Below, in pieces: positions 1-8,298 of a stretch of 64,000 bases of DNA (position 1 is the stretch's first letter; each line of letters begins with the position of its first letter). The notes under the pieces are model-generated. The model had not been told where the DNA came from, did no database searches, and worked only from the letters and a program-made list of their open reading frames with translations. A program made the translations under genes and the position numbers. This DNA comes from Zunongwangia sp. HGR-M22 (lineage in GTDB: Bacteria > Bacteroidota > Bacteroidia > Flavobacteriales > Flavobacteriaceae). The DNA is taken from positions 2,469,001-2,533,000 of the forward strand of contig NZ_CP115159.1 of assembly GCF_027594425.1 (NCBI RefSeq). The letters run 5' to 3'.

Positions 1-463
1 TCCTGCTAACGAGCCTGGTTCTTCAATAATGCCTGGTAAAGTAAATCCAACGCAGTGTGAAGCTCTAACTATGGTTTGCGCACAGGTTATTGGTAACGAC
101 GTTGCGATTAGTGCTGGTGGTATGCAGGGACAATTTGAACTTAATGTCTTTAAACCTGTTATGGCAGCAAACTTATTGCAAAGCGCAGAACTTATTGGCG
201 ATTCTTGTGTTTCTTTTGATGTAAACTGTGCGCAGGGCATCGAACCAAATCATTCCAGAATTAAGGAGCATTTAAATAATTCTTTAATGTTAGTAACGGC
301 TTTAAATACTAAGATTGGATATTATAAAGCTGCTGAAATTGCGGGTACAGCTCATAAAAATGGAACTACGCTTAAAGAAGAGGCGGTCAATCTTGGATAT
401 TTAACTGAAGAGGAATTTGACCAATGGGTAAATCCAAAAGATATGGTTGGAAGCCTAAAATAG
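1..463 (+). CDS. fumC: Class II fumarate hydratase, C-terminal part (cut by window start)
   Basis: The reading frame is already open at the first base. It begins with [16 protein letters not shown], which contains the GSSxMPxKxN signature of the fumarase/aspartase superfamily; this flexible loop carries the catalytic serine. The rest ([16 protein letters not shown], then the helical C-terminal domain ending [10 protein letters not shown]-like) matches class II fumarase, the TCA enzyme that interconverts fumarate and L-malate in the cytoplasm. About 150 C-terminal residues are present of a usual 460 or so. A strong terminator follows 30 bases after the stop. Aspartase and argininosuccinate lyase share the signature, but the surrounding sequence fits FumC best. 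Confidence 0.93.
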   Translation, partial: PANEPGSSIMPGKVNPTQCEALTMVCAQVIGNDVAISAGGMQGQFELNVFKPVMAANLLQSAELIGDSCVSFDVNCAQGIEPNHSRIKEHLNNSLMLVTALNTKIGYYKAAEIAGTAHKNGTTLKEEAVNLGYLTEEEFDQWVNPKDMVGSLK

Positions 464-493
464 GTTCTTCAGCATAAAATATAATTTCAAATA

Positions 494-527
494 AAAAAGG
501 CTGTCTCTAATTGAGACAGCCTTTTTT
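494..527 (+). terminator. Rho-independent terminator after fumC
   Basis: An A-rich run leads into GGCTGTCTC, loop TAATT, GAGACAGCC, then TTTTTT. The stem is perfect. Because the flanks are A and T tracts it could work on both strands, so it may also stop transcription arriving from ccsBA on the minus strand. Confidence 0.9.
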
Positions 528-628
528 ATTTATCCATTCTGAATATATTCAGAAAATATTAGTCAATAAGTAAAACTAAATATTCCTTATCAAATAGAGC
601 AATTAATTTCTCTAATATGGATACACTA

Positions 629-3600
629 CTATATCCTTTCTTCCTTTTGCTCCTTAATTTCTTTCTTAGCTTTTTTCTTATAATGGATACTATATCTCCA
701 ATAGGAAACTCCACCTAAAATAGCAACAACAATTAAAGCATAATACACAAATGTAGGTGTAATAACTTTATCCCCACTAGCATAAGAATGAAGTCCTGTT
801 AAATAAAAATTTACACCAAAATAAGTCATCATAATTGATGAATACGCTACAACTGTCATAAAATTAAATGTCCATCTACCTCTTAATCCAGGTACCAAAC
901 GCATGTGGATTACAAATGCATATACCATAATGCTTATTAAAGCCCAGGTTTCTTTGGGATCCCATCCCCAGTAGCGTCCCCAACTTTCATTAGCCCATTG
1001 TCCTCCTAAAAAGTTTCCAATGGTTAGCATTACTAAACCTACAGTAAGCGCCATTTCAGTAATAATCGTTATTTCTCGAATACTTAATTCGATTTTCTTT
1101 TTATTATTCTCGGTAGTCATAATCATTAATAGTAATGAGACTACTCCTAAAACCATTCCTAAAGTAAATGGACCGTAACTACCTACAATCACAGATACAT
1201 GAATCATTAACCAATAAGAATCCAATACTGGTACCAGATTCGCAATAGCGGGATCCATCCAGTTCCAGTGAGCAACCATCAAAATCATGGAAGCCACAAA
1301 AGCGGTAGAGGCAATTGTTAAATTACTTTTTCTACCAAAAGCCAAACCAAAGAACATCGTAGCCCAACCTACATAAATCATCGATTCGTAGGCATCACTC
1401 CAAGGTGCATGTCCAGAAATATACCATCTAAAGCCTAATCCCGCAGTGTGTAATACAAACAATATAATTATCGCTACCGTACAAACATTGATTATTAATT
1501 TAATAGCTTTTTGATTTTTGAAAATCTGAACAATTACAAAAATTAGCATTACAGAACCTGCCAGCATATACATCCAGAACAGATTCCTAAAAATATCGTA
1601 TTTATTATATAAAATTTCAGCTTCAACTTTCTTTTGTGAAGGCATTATTTCTTCACCATATTTTTGCTGATAATTTTTAATACTTTCCAGGTACTTTTCA
1701 GCTTCGCTATAATCTCCAGTTTGTCTGGACATTTTTAACGCATTCATGTATAAAGGAATGATTTGCTGAGTATAAACCGAATCCATTCCTTTTAAATTAG
1801 CATCCTGAGCTTCTTTATGCGAAACCCATTTATTGTTCTCGTCCCCAGGAATCGGAAATAATCTAAGAATATTTCCGTCTAAAGTTTGCCAAAGTAAATT
1901 AACACGCTTATCTGCTTCAATAAAATCTTTTTGAAATTGATTGGGAACTGCAGCACGATAGGCTTCCCCTAAAAATGGAGATAGCTTATAATTCCCTTCG
2001 TTATCCATAAAGTCTAACAGACTCAGATATTCTTTATCTTCTGGCACACCGGCAATATGACGAATACTGTCGTTATGCTTTTTTATGTAAATTAATGGAA
2101 TATCGTACCATAAAAAAGGACTTTCGCTCATGGAAAGAAAAACCTGATCTGAATTGAGTCCTTTATAATCATCTTTTTTACTAAGCTTTCTCAATAACTC
2201 TGAAGAAAAAGTATTGGCAGGCTTCATACGACCACCGGCATCTTGGATAATCAATCGGCCAAACTTCGCTGCGTGCTCTTTTTTCACCGCGTTTGCCATG
2301 ATCACAGAATCCAATTGTTGCGCTGTAGTTTCTACATGCAAATGATCATCCATTTCCTGAGCAAAACTTCCTAAAGTAGTTCCAAAAATCGCTAAAATTA
2401 AAGTCAGTTTTTTCTGCTTGGCTTTCACTTTATCCAGCATTACTTTTAAATTTCCAAAACGGGAACCTTTATCAAAAAGAATCCACATTAATCCAAAATA
2501 CAATAAAAAGTATCCTATATAAGTAATCCAGGTACCCCAAAAATCGTGGTTTACAGAAAGTATGGTTCCTTGTTCATCGGGATCAAAACCAGATTGGAAA
2601 AATCTATAACCTTGTATATCTAAAACGTGATTCATATAAATCTCGTAAGGTCTAGGCTTTTCTCCATCTTCGATAATTTCAATTTTACTTTTAAATGAAG
2701 AATAACTATTCTCTGTTCCGGGATATTTATTCGCAATAAAGTCCTCTAATTTTAAAGAAAAAGGAAGCTCCATTTCTTTAGATCCATAATTAAGAAAAAT
2801 ATCAAGACCGCCTACCGAGATTTTTTCTGGTTCGCTAGCTATTCCCTTAGCTCCCATTAGGGTTACCTTTTTAGTTTCACCATTACTGGAAATATTAAGA
2901 CTTACTGCATCTGGCTGTTCTTTATTTTTTTGCGGGGTTGCTACAATATCATAATTACCTATAACCACTGGATCTGGAATTACAAATTGCATATTCCCCA
3001 TAGTGTATAGAGATCTAAGCATTAATGGCTGAATAGAGTCTGCTACCAAATTGCCTCTTTTTTGATCGGCCATTCGCATATAATCTGCCTCAAAGGGAGA
3101 TTTTATAAAATATTCACCATTCTCATTTAAGCTAATATTAATCGCTCCTTCTGTTTCCTTATTTAAGGAAAATAAAACATTATGAATACTGCTTACTTCT
3201 CCTTCTTTTAAGTAATGATCGTGTCTAGATCCGCCACCGGCTTCAACTATTTTTAGATAATTATCACCGTTTGGATTTTCAACCAACTTCTCTTCTGCTC
3301 CATGAATAAAATTAGTAAGCTCAAATTTTACCGGCTGCCCGTTATAATCTGTATTAAGCACATAATCATTATCGTATTCTGGACCAAAAAGAACCGGTTC
3401 CTGTAGTACTCTTCGTCTTGGTTCACCATCAATCTCTCCGTCAATAAAAAAGGTAAAAAAGGTCTTTTCTGAAAGAAATTTATTAGTGGTTTCTCCTTCG
3501 CGAATGGGCATTATTCCTTCATAACTAATATAACGTGTTACAAAAGCACCAATTAAAATTAATATAAAAGAAAGGTGAATTAATAGCGACGACCATTTTT

Positions 3601-3823
3601 CGCGTTTATGGAGATTGTAACGTTTTATATTTCCTAAGAAATTGATAAGAAAAAATACCATTATAGCTTCAAACCACCAGGTATTGTAAATCATTAACCG
3701 TGCAGTCTCTATACTGTACCAGTTTTCAATAAATGTTCCCAATGCCATGGAGATGGCAAAAACGACGAACAATACCGCCATGATACGTGTGGAAAATAGG
3801 ACAGATGCAATTTTTTTCTGCAT
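629..3823 (-). CDS. ccsBA: Fused ResB-CcsA system II cytochrome c biogenesis protein
   Basis: This 1064-residue protein carries heme across the inner membrane and attaches it to apocytochrome c. The N-terminal part (about residues 1-450) is ResB-like, with early membrane helices (ASVLFSTRIMAVLFVVFAIS) and a large periplasmic loop. The C-terminal part (about 740-1050) is a multi-helix CcsA domain with the tryptophan-rich heme-handling motif SWGRYWGWDPKETWALI near residue 955 and the flanking histidine HTAGLGFRWY. Between them, near residue 475, is a hydrophobic stretch ending GSFAQ, which resembles a signal peptide, followed by about 250 periplasmic residues. The fusion is usual in Bacteroidota. 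The start is the ATG at 3823. It stands alone, between the fumC terminator and a divergent operon. Confidence 0.93.
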   Translation of the reverse strand: MQKKIASVLFSTRIMAVLFVVFAISMALGTFIENWYSIETARLMIYNTWWFEAIMVFFLINFLGNIKRYNLHKREKWSSLLIHLSFILILIGAFVTRYISYEGIMPIREGETTNKFLSEKTFFTFFIDGEIDGEPRRRVLQEPVLFGPEYDNDYVLNTDYNGQPVKFELTNFIHGAEEKLVENPNGDNYLKIVEAGGGSRHDHYLKEGEVSSIHNVLFSLNKETEGAINISLNENGEYFIKSPFEADYMRMADQKRGNLVADSIQPLMLRSLYTMGNMQFVIPDPVVIGNYDIVATPQKNKEQPDAVSLNISSNGETKKVTLMGAKGIASEPEKISVGGLDIFLNYGSKEMELPFSLKLEDFIANKYPGTENSYSSFKSKIEIIEDGEKPRPYEIYMNHVLDIQGYRFFQSGFDPDEQGTILSVNHDFWGTWITYIGYFLLYFGLMWILFDKGSRFGNLKVMLDKVKAKQKKLTLILAIFGTTLGSFAQEMDDHLHVETTAQQLDSVIMANAVKKEHAAKFGRLIIQDAGGRMKPANTFSSELLRKLSKKDDYKGLNSDQVFLSMSESPFLWYDIPLIYIKKHNDSIRHIAGVPEDKEYLSLLDFMDNEGNYKLSPFLGEAYRAAVPNQFQKDFIEADKRVNLLWQTLDGNILRLFPIPGDENNKWVSHKEAQDANLKGMDSVYTQQIIPLYMNALKMSRQTGDYSEAEKYLESIKNYQQKYGEEIMPSQKKVEAEILYNKYDIFRNLFWMYMLAGSVMLIFVIVQIFKNQKAIKLIINVCTVAIIILFVLHTAGLGFRWYISGHAPWSDAYESMIYVGWATMFFGLAFGRKSNLTIASTAFVASMILMVAHWNWMDPAIANLVPVLDSYWLMIHVSVIVGSYGPFTLGMVLGVVSLLLMIMTTENNKKKIELSIREITIITEMALTVGLVMLTIGNFLGGQWANESWGRYWGWDPKETWALISIMVYAFVIHMRLVPGLRGRWTFNFMTVVAYSSIMMTYFGVNFYLTGLHSYASGDKVITPTFVYYALIVVAILGGVSYWRYSIHYKKKAKKEIKEQKEERI

Positions 3824-3849
3824 GAAAATATACTCTTTTGAAATGGCTG

Positions 3850-3857
3850 CAAATTTA
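3850..3857 (-). promoter_or_regulatory. Putative -7 element for ccsBA
   Basis: TAAATTTG on the minus strand fits the Bacteroidota -7 consensus TAnnTTTG and lies 27 bases before the start codon. I see no clear -33 TTG. Confidence 0.4.
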
Positions 3858-3913
3858 GGGATTTTGAATTAGTTAATAAGTCTTAAATTAGATCAATCTC
3901 TGCCTACAAATGT

Positions 3914-3921
3914 TAATTTTG
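3914..3921 (+). promoter_or_regulatory. Putative -7 element for the DUF2520 operon
   Basis: TAATTTTG fits TAnnTTTG and lies 31 bases before the ATG at 3952. No clear -33 partner is visible. Confidence 0.38.
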
Positions 3922-3951
3922 TTAGCGTAGTTTTTTTAATAATTTAGCGGA

Positions 3952-4713
3952 ATGATTAAAGTTGTACTTCTAGGCGCAGGAAATCTTGCTTATCACCTAT
4001 TTAGGGTTTTTGAAGCCACGAAAAACATAAAGGTCATTCAGGTTTTTAATCATCATGAAGAAAAATTGGCTAATTTTAAATCTGAAGTTGCTATTACAAC
4101 TATAATTAATAAATTAGAGAAGGCAGATTTTTACATCATTTCTATTAAAGATGATGCTATTGCTGAAATTGCTTCGCAATTAAAAGGAAAAAAAGGGATT
4201 GTTTTGCATACTTCTGGCGCGGTAAGTATGAATGTTTTAGAGAATCTTAATAATTATGGAGTTTTTTATCCGCTGCAAAGTTTTTCAAAGGATAAGGCTG
4301 TTAATTTTGCTGAAATCCCCATTAATATTGAAGCAAATTCTTCAGAAAATTTAGAAAAATTAAAAAGTCTAGCTTTAAGTGTTTCAAATTCGGTTTATGA
4401 AATTTCTTCAGAACAACGTAAGATTTTACATTTAGCAGCAGTTTTTGCTAATAACTTCAGTAATTTTATGTTTACTACTGCGGCAGAAATTTGCGAAGAA
4501 CACCATATTCCTTTTGAAATTTTACAACCACTTATTCAGGAAACTTTTCAGAAAATAAAAACAGTTTCTCCAAAAGAAGCACAAACAGGACCTGCCATTC
4601 GGAATGACGAAAAGACTATGCAAACACATTTGCAATATTTAGATGAAGATCACAAAAAATTATACAAAACCATATCTGAAGCGATAATAAAAACCTATGG
4701 ACAAAAATTATAA
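3952..4713 (+). CDS. Rossmann-fold and DUF2520 domain protein
   Basis: The 253-residue protein has an N-terminal NAD(P)-binding Rossmann fold (VVLLGAGNLAYHL, residues 4-16) and the conserved HTSG strand near residue 86. It is followed by an all-helical DUF2520 domain (about 130-250) that includes TGPAIRND. The architecture is that of 6-phosphogluconate-dehydrogenase-like oxidoreductases, but the substrate of this family is unknown. It is the first gene of an operon: its last 17 bases overlap the kdsC-type phosphatase, the usual partner in Flavobacteriia. The start is the ATG that gives a complete dinucleotide-binding motif. Confidence 0.85.
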   Translation: MIKVVLLGAGNLAYHLFRVFEATKNIKVIQVFNHHEEKLANFKSEVAITTIINKLEKADFYIISIKDDAIAEIASQLKGKKGIVLHTSGAVSMNVLENLNNYGVFYPLQSFSKDKAVNFAEIPINIEANSSENLEKLKSLALSVSNSVYEISSEQRKILHLAAVFANNFSNFMFTTAAEICEEHHIPFEILQPLIQETFQKIKTVSPKEAQTGPAIRNDEKTMQTHLQYLDEDHKKLYKTISEAIIKTYGQKL

Positions 4714-5209
4714 AGAATATTTAAACGATATAGATACTTTCGTATTTGATGTTGACGGTGTGCTTACAGATGCTTCAGTTCACGTTACTACAGATGGCCA
4801 GTTGCTAAGAAGCATGAATATTAAAGATGGTTATGCGTTAAAACAGGCGATCAAATCTGGATACACGGTTTGCATCATTTCTGGCGGAAAAAATGAAGGT
4901 GTTCGTATACGTCTTAGAGATTTAGGAATTACCGATATTTATCTGGGAATTACCGATAAAGTTGAACAATTAGATGAGTTTTTCGATATTTATGATATAA
5001 ATCCTGAAAACGTACTTTACATGGGCGACGATATACCCGATATGTATCCCATGAAATTGATAGGTCTACCAACGTGCCCACAAGATGCGGTGCCAGAAGT
5101 TAAAGAGGTTTCTAAATACATTTCTCACAAAAAAGGTGGTAAAGGTTGTGTTCGTGATGTTATCGAACAAGTAATGAAAGTACAGGGAAAATGGATAGAA
5201 AAAAACTGA
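4697..5209 (+). CDS. kdsC: KdsC-type HAD phosphatase (3-deoxy-D-manno-octulosonate 8-phosphate phosphatase-like)
   Basis: This 170-residue cap-less HAD phosphatase has motif I FDVDGVLTD (Asp18 nucleophile, Asp20 acid/base), motif II ISGGKN and motif IV GDDIPDMY. Length and motifs match the tetrameric KdsC family, which releases phosphate from Kdo-8-phosphate to give Kdo for the lipopolysaccharide inner core. kdsB, the next enzyme of the Kdo pathway, lies elsewhere in this window (minus strand near 18 kb). The gene overlaps the previous one by 17 bases, so translation is probably coupled. Other substrates such as KDN- or Neu-type phosphates cannot be excluded from sequence. Confidence 0.85.
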   Translation: MDKNYKEYLNDIDTFVFDVDGVLTDASVHVTTDGQLLRSMNIKDGYALKQAIKSGYTVCIISGGKNEGVRIRLRDLGITDIYLGITDKVEQLDEFFDIYDINPENVLYMGDDIPDMYPMKLIGLPTCPQDAVPEVKEVSKYISHKKGGKGCVRDVIEQVMKVQGKWIEKN

Positions 5210-5231
5210 TTTTGGACAAAGATTTTAAGTG

Positions 5232-6143
5232 ATGCCATATTTAAAACTTATTAGATGTGGTAATTTGCTTTTTATCGCCTTGTGTTTATTATTAATACGC
5301 TTTGGCTTTTTTCAGCAATTTGACGCTAGCACAACACTTAGCAATCTAGACTTTATTTTACTCACTATTGCAGTAGTATGTATTGCTGCTTCTGGGTATG
5401 TGATTAATAACATTTTAGATTATGAGGCCGATCGCATTAATGCGCCTAAAAGACTAGTAATACACGAGAAAATAAGCGAAAAATCGGCTTATAACCTATT
5501 TTTTACTTTAAATGTAATTGGTGTTGGTGTTGGTTTTTATATCGCAAACGTGATTGAAAAACCGTCTTTTTCGGCTATTTTTATATTTACCTCTGCCCTA
5601 CTTTATTTTTATGCAACCTATTTAAAACATATTGCAATTGCAGGAAATCTAGTGATTAGCTTACTGGTAGGGATTGTAGTATTACTACCGGTAATTTTTG
5701 ATTTATATCCAGCAATAAATACTAATAATATTGTAAATCAGCGATTCATTTTTAACATCCTGGCGTACTATTCTTTCTATGCTATCCTTATAAATTTTCT
5801 ACGAGAAATTATTAAAGATCAACAAGATATAAATGGAGATTATAAAGTACAAAGTAACACGCTGCCCTTACTTATTGGCCAAAAAAGAACCAATGCGGTA
5901 GTTTTTGTATTTTGTTTTATTCTTTTTGTTTCAAGCATCATTTTTTTAAGTGAAGATTTATATAAAAACACCAAAGCAGTTGTTTACGCCTTGGTTTTTA
6001 TAATAGCGCCATTACTTGCTATTCTCGCAGGAGTTTTAAAAGCTAAAACAAAGAAAGATTACGCAAAATTTAGCCTTATTTTAAAATGTATGTTATTTTT
6101 TGGATTATTGTCCTTGGGCTTTCCAGAATACTTAATATCTTAA
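5232..6143 (+). CDS. UbiA-family prenyltransferase
   Basis: This roughly 303-residue polytopic membrane protein has the two Asp-rich motifs of the UbiA superfamily: NNILDYEADRINAPKR near residues 58-74 and KDQQDINGDYK near residue 200. These bind the prenyl diphosphate through magnesium. Homologues in Flavobacteriia are usually labelled geranylgeranylglycerol-phosphate geranylgeranyltransferase, but the acceptor is not certain. A GTG at 5229 directly precedes the ATG at 5232, and I use the ATG. The gene lies between the KdsC-type phosphatase and maf with short gaps, so it belongs to the same operon. Confidence 0.85.
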   Translation: MPYLKLIRCGNLLFIALCLLLIRFGFFQQFDASTTLSNLDFILLTIAVVCIAASGYVINNILDYEADRINAPKRLVIHEKISEKSAYNLFFTLNVIGVGVGFYIANVIEKPSFSAIFIFTSALLYFYATYLKHIAIAGNLVISLLVGIVVLLPVIFDLYPAINTNNIVNQRFIFNILAYYSFYAILINFLREIIKDQQDINGDYKVQSNTLPLLIGQKRTNAVVFVFCFILFVSSIIFLSEDLYKNTKAVVYALVFIIAPLLAILAGVLKAKTKKDYAKFSLILKCMLFFGLLSLGFPEYLIS

Positions 6144-6147
6144 TTTT

Positions 6148-6735
6148 ATGCTGAAGGAAATTTTAAAAAATAAAGAGATTATTTTAGCCTCAGGTTCTCC
6201 TAGAAGACAACAGTTTTTTAAAGATTTACATATTCCCTTTAAAGCTGATGTTCGCCCGGTGAACGAAGTTTATCCTCAAGATCTAGAAGGCACTGAAATT
6301 ACCGATTATTTGGCTAAACTTAAGGCAGAAGCTTTTAATGATTTAAAGGCAAATCAGATTTTAATCACCAGTGATACCATTGTAAGTAATGAAGGTATTG
6401 CAATGGGCAAACCTAAAGATACAGCCGAAGCCAAACAAATGATCGCATCACTTTCAGGAAAAACACATAGTGTAGAAACCTCTGTTTGTTTTACTACCAT
6501 AAAAACTCAAAAGATAGTACATTCTTCAACAAAGGTGACTTTTAAAGAACTTTCTGAAGAAGAAATAAATTTTTATGTTACCAATTACAAACCTTTCGAT
6601 AAAGCCGGCGCTTATGCGATTCAGGAATGGATTGGATTTATTGGCATCACACATATCGAAGGAAGCTATTTTAACGTGGTGGGCTTACCTACGCATTTAG
6701 TCTATAAAATTTTAACCGAATTGGCATCTGCGTAA
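6148..6735 (+). CDS. maf: Maf family nucleotide pyrophosphatase
   Basis: The 195-residue protein opens with ILASGSPRRQQFF (residues 12-24), the SxRR nucleotide-binding signature of Maf. ITSDTIVSNEGIAMGKP supplies the catalytic Asp, and the C-terminus has YAIQEWIGFIGITHIEGSYFN-type conserved sequence. Maf proteins hydrolyse non-canonical or pyrimidine nucleoside triphosphates to monophosphates and are linked to house-cleaning and septum control. The start is an ATG four bases after the UbiA stop. A perfect 14-bp inverted repeat begins directly after the stop codon. Confidence 0.92.
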   Translation: MLKEILKNKEIILASGSPRRQQFFKDLHIPFKADVRPVNEVYPQDLEGTEITDYLAKLKAEAFNDLKANQILITSDTIVSNEGIAMGKPKDTAEAKQMIASLSGKTHSVETSVCFTTIKTQKIVHSSTKVTFKELSEEEINFYVTNYKPFDKAGAYAIQEWIGFIGITHIEGSYFNVVGLPTHLVYKILTELASA

Positions 6736-6768
6736 TTTTCTTTAATTTTAAAAGAAAATTAAAGAAAA
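6736..6768 (+). repeat. Perfect 14-bp inverted repeat after maf
   Basis: TTTTCTTTAATTTT (6736-6749), loop AAAAG, AAAATTAAAGAAAA (6755-6768). It begins at the base after the maf stop codon. It lacks a long T-tract on the plus strand, so it is not a classical terminator, and it abuts the region where the next gene must start. Confidence 0.7.
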
Positions 6769-7658
6769 TCGCTAAAATTAGATATACAAGTATTTTTCTG
6801 CTATGCGTTGTATTTACAAACTGCAATAAAATTCCTGAGCCACCACAAGAACGCAAATTATCTTCTGAATTTAAAGAATATTGGTTTGATGGCACTGCTG
6901 AAGTTACTTCGTATAAATTAACACAGGCGCGATATGGAGAACTACGAGAAGGATCTGCTGTAAAAATCTTTGTAAAAGAAGATTTTTTACCCGAAGAGCA
7001 GGTAAAAGCCAACGAAGCTTCAGAAAGAACATTCCCGGTTTTAAAATTAAACAGTACTAAAAAATTTATCACAGGCATTTATCCATACTCAATTATGGAA
7101 AGTAGCTTTTATCCTTTGCACAAAGAAGGTCACGCTACAAAAATTTCTTCCTCGATCCAGGAATGGTGTGGACAGCAATTTATTCAGCTTAACAATCGCA
7201 CAAATTTTGAAATTCAATTAAATTCTTATTTCGAAAACCCGGCCGATAAACATTTCAATATTCCGAAGACATTTTTAGAAAATGAAATCTGGAATCTTAT
7301 TCGTTTAAATCCTGAAGAATTACCTATTGGAGCATTAGAAATGATTCCCTCTTTTGAGTATTTGCAGTTAGATCATAGAGAAACAAAATCCTATAAGGTA
7401 AATGCAAAAAGATCTAAACAGGATTCGTTAGAAATTTATACACTACAATATCCAAAATTAAATCGCACTTTAAAAATCTTCTTTAAAGAAGAGTTCCCCT
7501 TTGAGATTGAAAAATGGGAAGAAATCACACCTTCCGGAAGCGGAGTAAATGCAAAAATGCTAACTACTAAAGCTATAAAAAATAAACGTCTAAAAATTGA
7601 CTATTGGAACAAAAACAGCAAGAATGATGTATCTTTGCGCGAAAAATTAGGATTGTAA
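6768..7658 (+). CDS. Lipoprotein of unknown function with no canonical start codon
   Basis: The frame is open from 6708 to the stop at 7658. The stretch KIRYTSIFLLCVVFTNC, then NKIPEPPQERK, is a convincing lipoprotein signal peptide (positive n-region, hydrophobic core, Cys acceptor, Asn at -1 as in the MltF of this window). However, no ATG, GTG or TTG lies in frame upstream of the ATG at 7095. Starting at 7095 would delete the signal and about 100 residues of coherent protein (EYWFDGTAEVTSYKL, REGSAVKIFVKEDFLP). I place the start at the ATC at 6768; ATT at 6735 or 6777 are alternatives. Homologues beside maf in Flavobacteriia are often mislabelled septum formation inhibitor; I do not know the function. 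The gene could also carry a start-codon mutation. Confidence 0.6.
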   Translation: MAKIRYTSIFLLCVVFTNCNKIPEPPQERKLSSEFKEYWFDGTAEVTSYKLTQARYGELREGSAVKIFVKEDFLPEEQVKANEASERTFPVLKLNSTKKFITGIYPYSIMESSFYPLHKEGHATKISSSIQEWCGQQFIQLNNRTNFEIQLNSYFENPADKHFNIPKTFLENEIWNLIRLNPEELPIGALEMIPSFEYLQLDHRETKSYKVNAKRSKQDSLEIYTLQYPKLNRTLKIFFKEEFPFEIEKWEEITPSGSGVNAKMLTTKAIKNKRLKIDYWNKNSKNDVSLREKLGL

Positions 7659-7659
7659 A

Positions 7660-8199
7660 ATGAAGATTCTTGAAATTGCTTATTCCTCCCAACTCATCTA
7701 TACAGGCTTAATGGTCGTATTGTTGCTGGTTATTAATCTTATTCTTAAAAAAACAGCACAACGTATAGGGAATAAAGGAGAAATTCACATCACAAGAATT
7801 CGTTTAATGTTTCGCTATATCAATATTCTTATAGTGATATTGGCCGTTTTTTTAATGGCTCTTGTTTGGGGTATGGATCTTCGGGATCTGGCTTTAGTTT
7901 TCTCTTCAGTCTTTGCTGTATTAGGCGTTGCTTTATTCGCAATTTGGTCTATTTTAAGCAACATTACTTCAGGAATCATCATGTTTTTTAACTTCCCCTA
8001 TAAAATAGGCGATAAAATTAAAATACACGATAAAGACATGCCGATTGAAGCGGTAATCGAAGATATAAAAGCATTTCATCTTCATCTGCGGACCGACGAT
8101 GGCGAATTAATTACCTATCCTAATAACCTCATTCTTCAAAAAGCGGTTTCTCTAATTCAGAAAGATGTATTTTTAGATGAAGGCAAAAATGCGCTTTAA
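7660..8199 (+). CDS. Short MscS-type mechanosensitive ion channel
   Basis: The 179 residues form three membrane helices (IYTGLMVVLLLVINLIL; NILIVILAVFLMALVWGM; LALVFSSVFAVLGVALFAIWS) followed by the MscS signature SNITSGIIMFFNFPYKIGDKI and a beta-domain with TYPNNLILQKAV. The third helix is the pore-lining one. Compared with E. coli MscS (about 286 residues) the C-terminal alpha/beta cage domain is missing, so this is a minimal channel. It presumably opens under membrane tension in the inner membrane. The ATG is one base after the preceding stop, and it is the last gene of the operon. Confidence 0.85.
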   Translation: MKILEIAYSSQLIYTGLMVVLLLVINLILKKTAQRIGNKGEIHITRIRLMFRYINILIVILAVFLMALVWGMDLRDLALVFSSVFAVLGVALFAIWSILSNITSGIIMFFNFPYKIGDKIKIHDKDMPIEAVIEDIKAFHLHLRTDDGELITYPNNLILQKAVSLIQKDVFLDEGKNAL

Positions 8200-8265
8200 G
8201 ATACTTAAATACTACATTTTAGATTAAAATCCCGCAATTTCGTCTAATGAAGCCTGTAAAAATTT

Positions 8266-8273
8266 TATATTTG
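8266..8273 (+). promoter_or_regulatory. Putative -7 element for the PIG-L operon
   Basis: TATATTTG matches TAnnTTTG and lies 25 bases before the ATG at 8299. No -33 TTG is visible at normal spacing. Confidence 0.45.
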
Positions 8274-8298
8274 GTTTTGTTTTAAACCAGGCATAACA

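Noticed and set aside
6689-7078. 129-codon minus-strand frame opposite the maf-lipoprotein region
   Set aside because: The plus strand encodes coherent lipoprotein sequence here; the minus frame is its shadow.
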